Shown: positions 1-11,215 of the stretch, piece after piece | Position numbering within the stretch: the stretch's first letter is position 1 | Layout: the number at the start of each line of letters is the position of its first letter | Assembly: GCA_922989275.2 (NCBI GenBank) | Contig: OV277864.1 | Coordinates: 25,431,550-25,495,549, forward strand | DNA from: Gari tellinella | Taxonomy: Eukaryota > Mollusca > Bivalvia > Cardiida > Psammobiidae | Length of the DNA: 64,000 nt | Reading direction: 5' to 3' | Notes under the pieces: model-generated | What the model was told of the DNA's origin: nothing | Database searches by the model: none | What the model saw: only the letters and a program-made list of their open reading frames with translations | Position numbers and translations under genes: made by a program

Positions 1-17
1 TCCCCAAAACGCGCAGT

Positions 18-60
18 GATTACGCATAATCCCTAAATATTTCAGGGATTGCGCGTAATC
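18..60. repeat. Short inverted repeat
   Basis: Arms GATTACGC-TAATCCCT and AGGGATT-CGCGTAATC face each other around an AT-rich loop. It is probably the remnant of a palindromic MITE. Nothing else is recognised up to about position 450. Confidence 0.5.
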
Positions 61-453
61 AATGTACACGTTATCCATGTAACATATACATTGTATTGTT
101 AAAACATTTCTTAATAATTGTCATGTAAATGTACATACTTTTTTAGGGAGAGTGTTTGTTTTTGTTATTTTGTTGTTGGTGTTTATTTGTTTTGTTTTTT
201 AATTATTCATATTTTATATACATCTGAGTAAAGTGTGTGTAATGTATTGGTTGCCTTTTTCGTGAAATTTACGTAGATTTTACGTGTCAAAAGACGTTTG
301 TTATTTTTGGCATAAATTTGTCGGTGCACTCATTAGTACGGCACATGCAAAACTTTTTCCATTTACACTGATTGTTTTGGAAGTTAATCAACGGAAAAAC
401 TAGTAAGTTTTGTTTTATCCACCATGACGGCGATACCATGACTGTCTGAAAAT

Positions 454-712
454 CAGGGATGCCATTTCTCCGGATTTTTCCTAAATCTTCGGATTTTTTC
501 GAGAACATGGAAGCTTAAAGCAGGCTGAAAGTAAAGCAGAATGCACCATAAGGCGCAGTCTGCTTTACTTCCAACCTACTTTAAGTACATGTAGTCACGT
601 GTCAACAAAACTAGAAACAGGCTACGGGGTAAAGGTACGATTCGTTAATTCGCAATTGAAAAATGTAAATTTCGAATCTTAGGATTTTTCATGTCAACTT
701 ATGGCAGCCCTG
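454..712. mobile_element. Family J MITE carrying a D-type hairpin
   Basis: Ends CAGGGATGCCAT and ATGGCAGCCCTG are inverted copies, followed inward by CGGATTTTTCC and GGATTTTTCAT. A D-type hairpin (AAAGCAGGCTGAAAGTAAAG) and D right flank occupy positions 515-625. The other copy, at 30379-30579, has the same composite structure. The terminal CAGGG is hAT-like, but no 8-bp target duplication is visible here. Confidence 0.6.
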
Positions 713-734
713 GAACAACGATGTCGCAGGTGGT

Positions 735-850
735 AGCTTATAACAGGCTGGACGTAAAGCAGACTGTGCCTGAATGCGCATTCTGATTTACGTTCAACCT
801 TCTTTAAATTTAAAATTACACCTGTCTTGACAACTAGACTGAATAGGCTA
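735..850. repeat. Family D hairpin fragment
   Basis: ACAGGCTGGACGTAAAGCAG is followed by an inverted arm ending AACCTTCTTTAAA, then a D-like right flank with AACTAGACTGAATAGGCTATGGG. It is a degraded copy lacking a clear left end. Confidence 0.5.
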
Positions 851-1253
851 TGGGAAAATAGTTAAAACTGGTACTCAGTCATATGAGAGCTCTCTGATTC
901 ATTTTAACACTGCTTTGATCTGTCACATGCATTTATATAAGCAGCACCAATCTTAGTTTTGAATTGTTTGAGATAACAGACCTTTACTGCACAATTCAAA
1001 ATCCTCGAGTTTCTTTGAAAATCCATTCTTTAAAATGGATACTATACATACTCAATTTCTTTGCATGTAATTTGTCCGCATGCAATATGTCGGGTATTTT
1101 CAGAACCCCATTCCTTTGTCATAATTGACAGTTTCCTTTTATCAACAGAAACAAGGACAGAAATTAATCGTGGGATATTTCCTGTACACGTATATCATTA
1201 TATATATATGTGTATGCCTTTAACATGTTTACCAGTAGCTCGTGCATACTTAA

Positions 1254-1465
1254 TTAACCCTTTCACTCTCAATGACGCCTTCAAGCACGTTTGCAAACAG
1301 TTTTGGCGGACCCAAACTGTTTAACACTCGTATCGATATGTCTTAAGTCAACTTACATTGAATCATACTTTGAAACGATCTTGCAAACAACAAAATTGAA
1401 GCAGACGACAGTGAAACGGTGAAGGGGTATAAAACTCAATGAACATTTGGCAGTGAAAGGGTTAA
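1254..1465. mobile_element. Family B MITE (TTAA ends)
   Basis: It starts TTAACCCTTTCACTCTCAAT and ends GCAGTGAAAGGGTTAA. Inside, GCAAACAGTTTTGG faces CCAAACTGTTT, and a GAAGCAGACGACA tract precedes the right end. TTAA on both sides with CCC/GGG termini fits piggyBac-type target choice (inference from known target preferences). Confidence 0.75.
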
Positions 1466-2821
1466 GAAGCATGGTGATCACTAGAGACATGTTGATGACA
1501 GTGTATTCTGTACAACAAAAACATCTTCCATGAAATGATAGGTAGTAGTAGAATAAACTATGGGATCAGCGGTAATTCAGGAAAGAAACAACTTTAAATT
1601 ATTCTTATTATAAATTAAGTTATTGCTTAACACAATCAAACTAAGGGACGAGTAGATCTCTATATACTCTTCACTGACCATTTGAAACAGTGTACAGATG
1701 AGAAATACGCGTATCTTATGCAAACAGTGCAGACCCTGTATGATCACCATCTTCAACAACAAAAACATCATCACAGTATTTTAAAGCCATTGATAATAGC
1801 AGAAAATGGCTACCGTTGCACCAAATGTCCTATGAGGATGAGAATAAATTGAGTTCCTATGTATATGCGCTTTACACCGGGCATGCAAACGAACCCGTTA
1901 GTTCTCCGGCAGTGGGTACTTGAACCTCTCCCAAAAACTCATTTAACTAACGTAAATATGTACTAATGTACATTTTTAAATTACCTAGCAACAAGAACCA
2001 AAGAATCCAATGGTTAATTTGAGACTAGAAAACATTTTACAGATCCTTGCTCAAACTCTTAAAATCAAACAGAACTGCACTGAATGTTGTCTAGAGTTTT
2101 AATTCTTATAGACAGTTGAGAAAAACTGATAAAAAATAAGCAACATTTTGGCAGAGTGACGAATAAATATGTCCCGTTACTGCTATATTGTGTATGGTGT
2201 TTGGCAGTGTATACCAAACTCAGATACAGAGCCTGGGATGACAACAGTGCTTGTTCTGTACACTGTTGCAATGCAATAAGGCTGGTTTTGTCATAACATG
2301 GCTCATATATATATGCTGGCTACAGTTATAAAGCAGTGACGCTGATAGAAGTGACTCTTAATGCTGTAAATAGTACTTAGTCCGCCACAAAAAGCTGAAT
2401 CACTGAAAAAAATGGCAGGCTAGTTGTTTGGCGGAATGTCTGAATCACAGAATCAGCGCATCAACTGTCCAGTGAAGAAGGTTACGGAACACCAAATAGG
2501 CCAAGAAAACGTGTCAATAGTGACAAAGTGTTTTGCCTCAAAATAACAGTTTGTTATTAGATATGTTCTGCTTTGATTTGTGCTTTTAATGTAATACATG
2601 GGTGCCAGAGAATAGATACAAGGCATTTCTGTTATTCTAGAAAGGGGTTATGTAGACATAATGTGTGACTCTGTCAAAGGTAGCAGAACACTAGTCATGT
2701 AATTGAAGTCGTAATAGAGGGGTTTGTATATCTGATTGCATGTTTTCAAAATATAGAGAAACATGTAAAAGCATAAATGCAGGATTAAACAGGCTACCGT
2801 ATTTTGAATGAATTAAGACGC
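1466..2821. other. Stretch without recognisable features
   Basis: I see no exon with plausible splice sites, no RNA gene and no clear transposon ends. The small open frames here have neither homology nor codon structure that I recognise. Confidence 0.5.
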
Positions 2822-3293
2822 TTAACCCGTTACCCCATAAATACGCGTTTAGACGCTTTTAACTCATTGAACCCTAATGATGCATATATGCGTCATTTAC
2901 CAAATGTGTACCTGTGCAGAGTACACTTGTCCTATGCAAAACGTGAAGTCCCAAATCAGAGGGCTCCTGCAGGAGCCCTCTGATCAGGGACTTCACTGTA
3001 AGGCAATTTGCAATTTATTACAAAAACAACAACCCTTAGTTGTCTAAAATGGACCAGTCTTTATTGCAAACTGGATTTGTCTATTGGAAGTTTCATGGTA
3101 TAATAAGTAAATTCAGTACTCCGCTGAAGAAAATAATTTCAATTTATTCTGCCATTATTCTAACAGATGGTAGCTTAAAACAGGCTGAGTGTAAAGCAGA
3201 GTATGCCTTAAGGCGCATTCTACTTTACTTTTAACTTGCTTTAAGTTGTCATCTATCTTAAATACATTGTACTAGAAAAAGGATATGGGTTAA
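2822..3293. mobile_element. Family D MITE split by a nested family C MITE
   Basis: The outer element starts TTAACCCGTTACCCCATAAA and ends GGATATGGGTTAA. Its D hairpin (AAACAGGCTGAGTGTAAAGC, facing GCATTCTACTTTACTTTTAA) lies at 3177-3242. A family C element occupies 2859-3110, so C inserted after D. Confidence 0.65.
2859..3110 (-). mobile_element. Nested family C MITE
   Basis: A 252-bp unit begins TTAACTCATTGAACCCTAAT and contains the palindrome CAGAGGGCTCCTGCAGGAGC at its centre. It reads as the reverse of the copies at 4327 and 8830, with nearly the same length. Confidence 0.65.
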
Positions 3294-3930
3294 TCAGTAT
3301 ACCCAGTGTGTATACCGGTAGTATCCTCGAATAGTATACATAGGTATCACGTTACGCCAAACTAAAGCTAAGTCGAATCTCGATAAGTGTAACGTATACC
3401 CGTATTTTAAAGTTAAAACGTTTTAACTTTAAAACACGGGAAATTGTCGACTTAAGCTATCTCGAGCAGTTGAATTTCTACTTAAGAAATGTGAAACGGT
3501 TCTACTAATGCGAGATCGAGTTATTGAGGTAATATTGTTTATGATGTATGATGGGTAACGTAAAACATATATACATATACTGGGTAGGTATCCAATGACG
3601 AAAATATATACCATCTACATGTACCTTAATATAGTATAACCCCTTAATAGACTTCTTTCGGGTTTAAGTGTAGAACATGCTGGAAAATTATATTCTCAAG
3701 TAATCGGAGTGTTTGCCTCTTACCATTTAAAATGCAATTTTCGTTTTTTATCATTCAAATACAGCTAGTCTTTTTCAACCTGATTGAACCCATTTCTCCA
3801 TGAATACGCCCTTTTCGCATTTAATATATTCCACAATTGAAGAAAACAGTTCCACTTTAAAAATCTATGACTATGTATCGTAAGAAATATTTTATATTTC
3901 ATAGCAGTCAACTGTCTTCAAACTAAAAGC
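3294..3930. repeat. Unclassified AT-rich stretch with palindrome
   Basis: At about 3402-3438 a near-perfect palindrome reads TTTAAAGTTAAAACG and CGTTTTAACTTTAAA. Flanking motifs CTAAGTCGAATCTCG and GTCGACTTAAGC resemble degraded pogo-like MITE ends. No gene seen. Confidence 0.35.
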
Positions 3931-4094
3931 AGGGTATTAGGTTAATGGTTAATCCATTAAACATTGCCAATGCCGAAGCGAATTTACAAACTTTGTACCT
4001 TCGAGGAGTTGTCATATTTATACAAGTAGTGTATACCAGAGCACCAGATAAGGGTAGTTTTTCAAAAACTAAAATCTTTATTTCTGAATTAAAC

Positions 4095-4161
4095 CCTATG
4101 GTGTCACTACTCATTAGAATCGTCTCTTTGAGACGATTCTAATGAGTAGTAACACCATAGG
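4095..4161. repeat. Hairpin with 32-nt arms and 3-nt loop
   Basis: CCTATGGTGTCACTACTC and the rest of the arm face GAGTAGTAACACCATAGG with a single mismatch around a TTT loop. The surrounding 3930-4200 resembles shorter fragments at 7920-8010 and 38530-38610 (CCTATTGTATCTCTACTCA), so this is the core of another MITE family. Confidence 0.6.
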
Positions 4162-4326
4162 ATTTGGTGCTTAAAAGAGTGAGAAAATGTTGGATTTGTT
4201 GAAATAACTATCTCTTATCTGGAGCCCTGTTATACCCAGAACAGATTAATCCTAAAGGAGCCCGACCAGGGTCTGCACTTTTTGTCGTTTGGAATACTTT
4301 CCATATTGTAGAAATAAGTGGAGGCA

Positions 4327-4577
4327 TTAACTCTTTCCTCCCTAAAACATTAAATGGACAATTCCTATTTCCATTTTGGTATAGTCCATTTCTGACTTTT
4401 AAGGGTTGTTTTTGTCAATGTTTGGCATTATTACAAACAGTGAAGACCCTGATCAGAGGGCTCCTTTCGGAGCCCTCTGATCTGGGTCTTCACTGTTTGC
4501 ATAGGACAAGTGTACTATTCACATGTACACTGTTTTAAAACGACGCCTATATGCGGGACTAGGGTTCAAAGGGTTAA
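4327..4577 (+). mobile_element. Family C MITE, intact (251 bp)
   Basis: TTAACTCTTTCCTCCCTAAA and CTAGGGTTCAAAGGGTTAA bound the element. The core GACCCTGATCAGAGGGCTCC faces GGAGCCCTCTGATCTGGGTC, then TTCACTGTTTGCATAGGACA. The copy at 8830-9080 has the same length and ends. Confidence 0.8.
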
Positions 4578-4720
4578 AAGGCGTATTTAATTGAATTGAA
4601 TTGTTTGACTGAAGAAACATTTATACGAGTGACAAACAGTATCTAGACTCTGATCACAGTGATCAGAAACTAAGTTACTCCGTTTCTGATGTGGATCCAA
4701 ATTGTTTGCAAATGTAAGTC

Positions 4721-5840
4721 CATTGGCAGCGAAAAAGGTCACTTCTAACAGTATTTCATTGTAAAGATACACGGCGTGTTTTAATTCGTTCACAACTAAA
4801 CCGGAACATCGAAACAACCATTTGATGCAGGAAAACAATTATACTGAACGGTATATACTAAAGGAGCTTTTGCATTCCTTTTGGTCTGCATAAAGCTATC
4901 ACGTTTCTGAAAATTGTACAGCCATTGTCCATATTTTATTTACTAAAAACCAAATGGTGTATTTTTTTAACTAAAAGAAAATACATGTACATGTACTCAA
5001 ATAAAAGCAAATGTGTAGCATTATCGTGCATCTGGCATTAAACATAGTATCAGTCTAAAACACCCTCAAGAAAAGTCACAAAATTATTTTCCATCACTTT
5101 TTCAAATGAGTCTACTTGACTCAGTTGTGATCGATCAAATCAATTCGTATCTTTTATGCACGTGCTGCATAGATACACCGGAAAGAATACCGTGTTTTTC
5201 TCGCTGTACAGATAAGTAGGTTAAATCGATGACAGTTAATTGAATAGCCCGCTTGGCTAAGTCGGTAAGTCGTGTGACTCAATTTTCATATTCCGTCCCC
5301 GCATGCCGGGTCCTGGGTTCGAATCCCAAAAAATCGTTGAAATACATTTAGTTAAACGGAATTTATTATCCTTAACTTATATTTACCTGTTTATATAAGT
5401 GTTTACAGTTACAAATTACAATATTTATGCTAAATCGGGTTGCCTGTCACTAATATCTTCTTCACTGCATCTGTGCTGATGAAAAGTTAGTATCTGGAAT
5501 TGCCATTACTCTGTCTTGGTCCGAGTGCACTTGGATATACATACAGTTTGAATCCTGATCAGACGCCCGGTAACTGATCATAATCCAAAATATCTGATCA
5601 TGATTCAAACTACGTTTATTCAGTAAAAAGACTAAAAACTGCATTTAAGTAATAAGAGAAGGTGATTGAATTGAAGCAGGCTATATCCTGGCGGTGAAGG
5701 GATAATCCTATATATTTATTACCGTGTATAAACTTGATATAGATTTGTTGTATTGTAACAGCTGTTTTAATTCAACCTATGTTGACGATATGATGGTACA
5801 AACTTGTGTTTAACCAATTATTGCCATGGCATCACGAGCT
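4721..5840. other. Spacer with no recognised gene
   Basis: Apart from the tRNA-like segment at 5247, only short inverted bits are visible, such as CTGATCATAATCC near 5574. No exon or complete transposon was recognised. Confidence 0.4.
5247..5328 (+). repeat. tRNA-like segment (SINE head or tRNA pseudogene)
   Basis: A-box-like TGGCTAAGTCGGTAAGTCG and B-box GGGTTCGAATCCC are spaced as in a tRNA with a long variable arm. The 5' AGCCCGC has no complementary 3' strand, so a complete acceptor stem is missing. A functional tRNA is therefore unlikely. Confidence 0.45.
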
Positions 5841-5849
5841 TTCCTGGTG

Positions 5850-6560
5850 TGACCACCATGGCCTCTAAATGACCTTGACTTTGTCTAATATGACCCAAAT
5901 TGTTCTTAAATAAAGATTTAATATTTTTTGTAATAATTTTACGTCGCTTAAACAGTATTACAGGTACGACGCGACGTCCAGCTAATTAGAGACGGAGGGA
6001 GACTCTAAGACCTCAAGAACTGCTTGAGCTGAATACACGCGCCAAATATGAAGTCTCAATGGCAAGTACTTCCAGAGTTATGTCCAATGTTGAATTAACC
6101 CTATTTTACATCTAAATGACTTTGACTTTTGTCATGACTCAACTTGAAATAACACGAAGAGTTCATTAAGTTGTGTACACATGCCAAATATGAAGTGTCT
6201 GTAATATGTAGTTTAAGAGTTATGGCCAGTGTTGGAGTAACCATATATTTGCCCTCTAACTTGACCTTTGTGGGACATGACCAAGCTGGTACCTAGCTCA
6301 AAAGTTTCTTGACTTGCACATGCCAAATATACACTCTCTATAACATGCAATTTTAAAGTTATGGCCATTGTTAAATTCACCCTAGTTTACCTCTAAATGA
6401 CCTTGACATAGTTCGGTATGACCCAAGTTGTAATGGGCACAACAGCTTCTTTAGGCGAATACGCATACAAACTATAAAGTATCTATCACTTGTACTTTTA
6501 AAGTTATAGCAAAGGTTAAAGTTATGGACAGATTGACTAACAAACGGAGCAAAAACAATA
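5850..6560 (-). repeat. Family K repeat, internally periodic
   Basis: Diverged units of roughly 110-130 bp recur, each with CTCTAAATGACCTTGAC, TGACCCAA and GCCAAATATGAAGT motifs. The other copy, at 26030-26525, lies in the opposite orientation. The units carry TGACCTTGA, a nuclear-receptor extended half-site, on this strand. Confidence 0.6.
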
Positions 6561-6619
6561 TGCCCAGACTAATAGGTCGTGTAGGGGCATAAAAAGGAGT
6601 ATCAATGGATTATTGACGG

Positions 6620-6843
6620 TTAACCCTTTCACTCTCAATGACGCTTAAAAGCGCGTTTGCAAACAGTTTGGGTCCTTATCAGACGCCGCGTTTGATCAGG
6701 AACCAAACTGTTTGACACTCTTATCGATATTTATTAAAATCTAACTTTGAAACGTGCCTTGCAGACTATTTTAATGAAGCAGACGACAATTAAGCGGTGA
6801 AGAGGTAAAAACCTCCCGAATAATTTGATCATGAAAGGGTTAA
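6620..6843. mobile_element. Family B MITE
   Basis: Bounded by TTAACCCTTTCACTCTCAAT and GATCATGAAAGGGTTAA. The hairpin AAACAGTTTGGGTCC faces GGAACCAAACTGTTT. Confidence 0.75.
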
Positions 6844-7107
6844 ACAAGTGACCGTGGTCGCAATTGGCAGAACATGTAACTAAATTATTATTTTGAGTTG
6901 AATTTCAGCTGTTTAAGATGGATGACACTGAGGACAAAAGTAATGCAGAAAGCTAAAACATTAAGACATGTCCGTAGTTCCGGTCAGCTCAAGCATGGTT
7001 GTATTTCTTCACATGTTGTAAATCACCATTCACACAATGGTAAGTTACACAGAGTATCAAGTGGTTTAGATGTTGCCTATCATTGTTACTATTGTTAATC
7101 GGATATA

Positions 7108-7324
7108 TTAACCCCTTCACTGCCTTGAAGTCATTTGATTTAAACAGCCGTCGTCTGCTTTTATTTATCAAATTTAGATTCTAGATAAATTGTCTCAAGT
7201 AATATCGTTATGAGTGGCATACCGGTTGGATCCTGATCAGACGCCGCGTTACGCGGCGTCTGATCAGGATTCAAACGATTTGCAAATAGCCATTGTACTC
7301 AGGCGAAGGCAGTGAATGTGTTAC
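7108..7324. mobile_element. Family B variant MITE
   Basis: It starts TTAACCCCTTCACTGCC; the right end AAGGCAGTGAATGTGTTAC is decayed. The core GATCCTGATCAGACGCCGCG faces CGCGGCGTCTGATCAGGAT almost perfectly. Confidence 0.65.
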
Positions 7325-7711
7325 TTACACTTGTCGTGCTAAGCGCAACTTGTCTGACACTTATACCAATGGTTTTCAATTTATTTTAGTTCTAAATAGT
7401 TTAAGTTCAGTTAAGCAAATATGCAAGAGCAAATTGACATTGACATGATTAAAAGTAGTTCAGTCAAAACTAGCCGACATTGTCAAAATGGTACAGACCC
7501 AGATCTTCCCTTGCTTTAAGAAAACTGCATTTGATTAGAATGTAGTTGGTCTAAAGTCAGGTACGTGTAACTGTTTAAGCCTTAATGCAGGACAAAAGTA
7601 ATGCAAAAAAGCTTTCTATCGGAATTTTCAGTATTGCGTTCATCTTGATTTAATGCCACATATCCTTAAAACTTCCAATATATCCTAATATTATTTAAGT
7701 ACATGTAGTCT

Positions 7712-7902
7712 CTTTACTCATTTCTCCCAAAAGATCAAATGGACAAAGTTCTGGTTTCCAATCAAGTTTAGTCCATTTTAACTACATGTGCATTAGGGTT
7801 GTTCAATGATATATAACAAACAATGCAGACCCTGATCAAGGCTGACACTGTTTCACGGCATAGGACAAGTGTACTCTTCATATACACGTCCCAGGGGGTT
7901 AA
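7712..7902 (+). repeat. Degraded family C MITE
   Basis: CTCATTTCTCCCAAAAGATC, GCAGACCCTGATCA, GGCATAGGACAAGTGTACTC and GGGGGTTAA occur in family order. The central palindrome has largely been deleted. Confidence 0.5.
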
Positions 7903-8829
7903 TAAGTTTAAATACAGAACACCTGATAAGGGGGTATTTCAAAACCTAACCTCTGTGTCTGTATCAAACCATATAGTGTGACCATTAATTAGATCTGTCT
8001 AAGCTGGAGAACTGGCTGAAAAATAATAGCCCAGCTGAGTCTAGACTCAAACAGTTTTATAACTTCCAGTTGAGTGAAAACCTCATTTGAGTCAAAAGGT
8101 TTGGTCTTGGTGTGAGTCTGGACACAGCTCAAAATTGTATAACCTCGGGACCTGGTAATATGACGTTGACTCTATGTAAGCAATTGTCGTAAGACGATTA
8201 GCCAAGAGTACAGTCAAACTTCTGAAAAACGAACTCGACATGGTCAAGGAAACTGTTAGGTTTAGAGAGAGTTACGGATTAGTCAGGTTTAGCAGTCGTT
8301 CAAAAGATGTTGAATGTTCAGTCGTTTAAGATGTCCAGCTTAATTCAGGACAACAGTTATGCAGAAAGTTCTCGAGCTTTCTGTATTACTGTACTGTCTT
8401 GCATTATCACATTCAAACCTAGCGACGAGTATACTCGTCTTCAAAAACACAGTGTACTTGTATATATAAAGTATGTGTTCCCTTGCAAAACAGTATAGAC
8501 CAAGATCATAATCTTTACTGCTTGTCATTTTGCCATACACATGTATATGGCCACCTATCAATTGAACCCTGGTGTTCCATCAAGTGTTTGGTAATCAAAT
8601 AAGACATATGTTTGGGACGGAGACATGTGTTTAGTTGTCAGAGACTCTATGTTATATTGAATTGAGTTTTTTTGGATGTTTTTGAGGTTACTCTGTGCAT
8701 GCAGGGAGTTTGATAAACGCTTCTGAATACGGAAGGCTGATGATGGACCAAAGTGCGTGTACAGTAAAGTCCCCTAATTACTACCACTCAGATTAAAGCC
8801 CAAAGATGGCGTTAAGCATGAGTGACACG

Positions 8830-9080
8830 TTAACTCTTTCCTCCCTAAAACTTTAAATGGACAATTCCAGTTTCCATTTTAGTCTAGTCCATTTCTGACT
8901 TTTAAGGGTTGTTTTTGTCAATGTTTGGCATTATGACAATCAGCGAAGACCCTGATCAGAGGGCTCCTTTCAGAGCCCTCTGATCTGGGTCTTCACTGTT
9001 TGCACAGGACAAGTGATTTATTCACATGTACACTGTTTGAAAAGGACGCATATATGCGTGAATAGGGTTCAAAGGGTTAA
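8830..9080 (+). mobile_element. Family C MITE, intact (251 bp)
   Basis: Same ends, core and length as 4327-4577, with few substitutions visible by eye, so both derive from a recent source. Confidence 0.8.
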
Positions 9081-9192
9081 AGTGATATAAAAGGAAATTG
9101 TAAGCTTATATCCCATATATCTGCTTTACTTCCATCTTGCAATACAAGTTGGTTAAAGCACGTATCCGTTCCAGTTAACGTGATAGTGGCGC

Positions 9193-9441
9193 TTAACCCT
9201 TTCAACGTCAAATTTATCGTGAGTTTTTTACCCCTTCACCGACATTATTGTCGTCTGCTTTAATATTGTTATCTGCAATATCGTTTAAGAAGTTAGATTT
9301 AAGGCAGTATGACTGACGAAATTTCGAAACAAATGTCAAACAGTTTGGATCTTGATCAGATGCCGCGTTACGCGGCATCTGATCAGGATCAAAACTGTTT
9401 GTAAATACGTTTTGTGACGTCCTTGAGAGTGAAAGTGTTGA
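9193..9441. mobile_element. Family B variant MITE
   Basis: Starts TTAACCCTTTCAACGTCAAA and ends TGAGAGTGAAAGTGTTGA. The palindrome spans about 9340-9400 (TTGATCAGATGCCGCG facing CGCGGCATCTGATCA). Confidence 0.65.
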
Positions 9442-9892
9442 CGTCAATGAAGGTGTATATGGAAATATATAAGAGATAGAAAGGAAAGGATGAAGTCTAT
9501 ATTACAAACCTTGCCAGCCATTTCCTTATTCTAGTTGATGAGTTCTTATGCCGTAAAATCCATGCGCACAGACGAACGAGCGACGCGAAAAATCACCACA
9601 AATATTTCATTTCCTTATTTAGTCTGTTAAGTCTCGGTTAAGACCATACGTTGGTTAACCCCACTGACAATGTCAGATCGAATGAAAGAAACTAACCTAT
9701 TTTAGAAACTCGAAGGCAAAATGGATGCTTCAGGTTTAAACTTCCTGTAAGGGAGGAAGATCCCACTCGATAGTGTGTTGAAAATCTAACAGTATCAGCT
9801 TGGGTTATATCGAGGGTCGCCTGAGTCACGAGTACAGTGTCAGTTATATAGATATGATCTACTAACTATTGTGTAAATTATATGAGCTGTGT
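9442..9892. other. Stretch without recognisable features
   Basis: No exon, RNA gene or complete transposon was recognised between the B element and the A element. Confidence 0.35.
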
Positions 9893-9894
9893 TA

Positions 9895-10530
9895 CAGTGA
9901 AGAAGATTTTACTCTTTCTCGTTCAAACGCAAAAGAAATGCAAACACAATGCAATGAAATGAAGAAAATTACTACATTTTTTAAAATTTCTAACGATTCA
10001 TTTTATTCTGAGTGGTACATGTTAACAGTTTTGAGCCTGATCAAACGATTGGTTACCCTATGTAGATGTGGTCTACCAACTATTGTGTACATTATATTGG
10101 CTGTTTTATCACTAGAACAGAACAGAACAAAACTTTATTTCATCTCAGGCATGGTTACATGCAGCATGAGGTCACTACAAGGCTCTTTGACGTTGCAAAA
10201 AAAAGTACAGACATTGATCAAACCTTGCATTTCCAACTAGCAAAGTCTACATTGTTTACATTTGGGATAAGTTCACGGTTATTATCCCACCCCTCCAATG
10301 AATGCGTAAGCTCGTGCGAAAACAGTTATATACATTGTTTAGAAAATATTTGGAGCCAAATGAGACAATATGCAATCTGTTTGCTCTCCAGAGATTAGAA
10401 CAATTTAATTGTTAAAATTTAATTGTTAATCTTTTTTGAAGAATAAAATTAGATAATAAATGAACAAACAAACACTCATTTTCTATATTTCATTGCGTTT
10501 GCATTTAGTTCCGGTTACACGGAAAGAATA
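9895..10530 (+). mobile_element. Degraded family A MITE interrupted by a retroelement tail
   Basis: The A left end (CAGTGAAGAAGATTTTACTC) lies at 9895. A right-end motif (GCGTTTGCATTTAGTTCCGG, then GGAAAGAATA) lies at about 10497-10530. Between them sits foreign DNA beginning AGAACAGAACAGAACAAAAC at 10113. The 123-aa open frame here is chance. Confidence 0.5.
10113..10440 (-). mobile_element. 3' end of a non-LTR-type retroelement (candidate)
   Basis: On the minus strand the fragment ends AAATAAAGTTTTGTTCTGTT, a short-repeat tail like that at 43322. No reverse transcriptase residue is visible, so only the 3' tail would be present. Confidence 0.35.
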
Positions 10531-10590
10531 GCCTATTATACGCTATACCTGTAGTATACTGTTGTATAAGCTCTGCGTGAAAATAAAATA

Positions 10591-10773
10591 CAGTCGAAAC
10601 TTGATACTTCGAACTCGTTTAAATCGATCGTACTAGTATTTTATAAGTTAAATTTCGATCATTCGATCTTACTTAAATCGAAAATATCCATATTTCAAAG
10701 GTAAAGTGACGTGGCTAATCCATGTTTTAACTTTGAAATATGGCTTTGTTCGAACTAACGCGAGTTTCGACTG
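10591..10773. mobile_element. pogo-like MITE
   Basis: CAGTCGAAACTTG and a right end whose reverse complement is CAGTCGAAACTCGCG are flanked by TA on both sides. Inner arms (ATATTTCAAAG and CTTTGAAATAT) also pair. CAG-initial ends with TA target sites are characteristic of pogo/Tigger-type elements. Confidence 0.7.
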
Positions 10774-11019
10774 TACAGTTATATTCTTACAGTCACGTGT
10801 CAGATAATTATTAGCATGAGGAAAGTAATGCAGAAAACTTGGGGGAAAATGGGAGAAAAACCAATATGAATTTGCATTAGTTTCGAGTCTAAGTAGATAA
10901 CGACGGTCACTTGGGTTGATTAATGTGTACCAGCACTGCTTTAATACTATAGGTTTATATCGATACTCCACTTTTAAATATATAAAATTCTGGTACATGT
11001 AGGTCGATAGAAATAGCTT

Positions 11020-11097
11020 TAACCCTTTACCCATTAGCATGTGTCTAGTTTTGAAACCGTTGACCACTTAAAGCAGGTTGAAAGTAAAGCAGAACGC
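11020..11097 (+). repeat. Family D left half
   Basis: TTAACCCTTTACCCATTAGC then CTTAAAGCAGGTTGAAAGTA; it is truncated just after the hairpin left arm. Confidence 0.6.
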
Positions 11098-11215
11098 GCC
11101 TGGACAACTTTAATTTTCATCTAGTAGGAGATATAAAATATTTCTTCTAATACTTCAACATTCATAACTGTTTAAAGTGGTGCCATATAATTCAGTGTAG
11201 AAATAAACTGAAGGC

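Noticed and set aside
5247..5328. Functional tRNA gene
   Set aside because: Both internal boxes are present but the acceptor stem does not pair, and no terminator T-run follows.
9869..10398. Open frames of 123 and 110 aa
   Set aside because: They cover a degraded family A MITE and a retroelement tail; no homology or splice signals.
10669..11067. 132-aa minus-strand open frame
   Set aside because: It crosses a pogo-like MITE end and a D fragment; composition is not coding-like.
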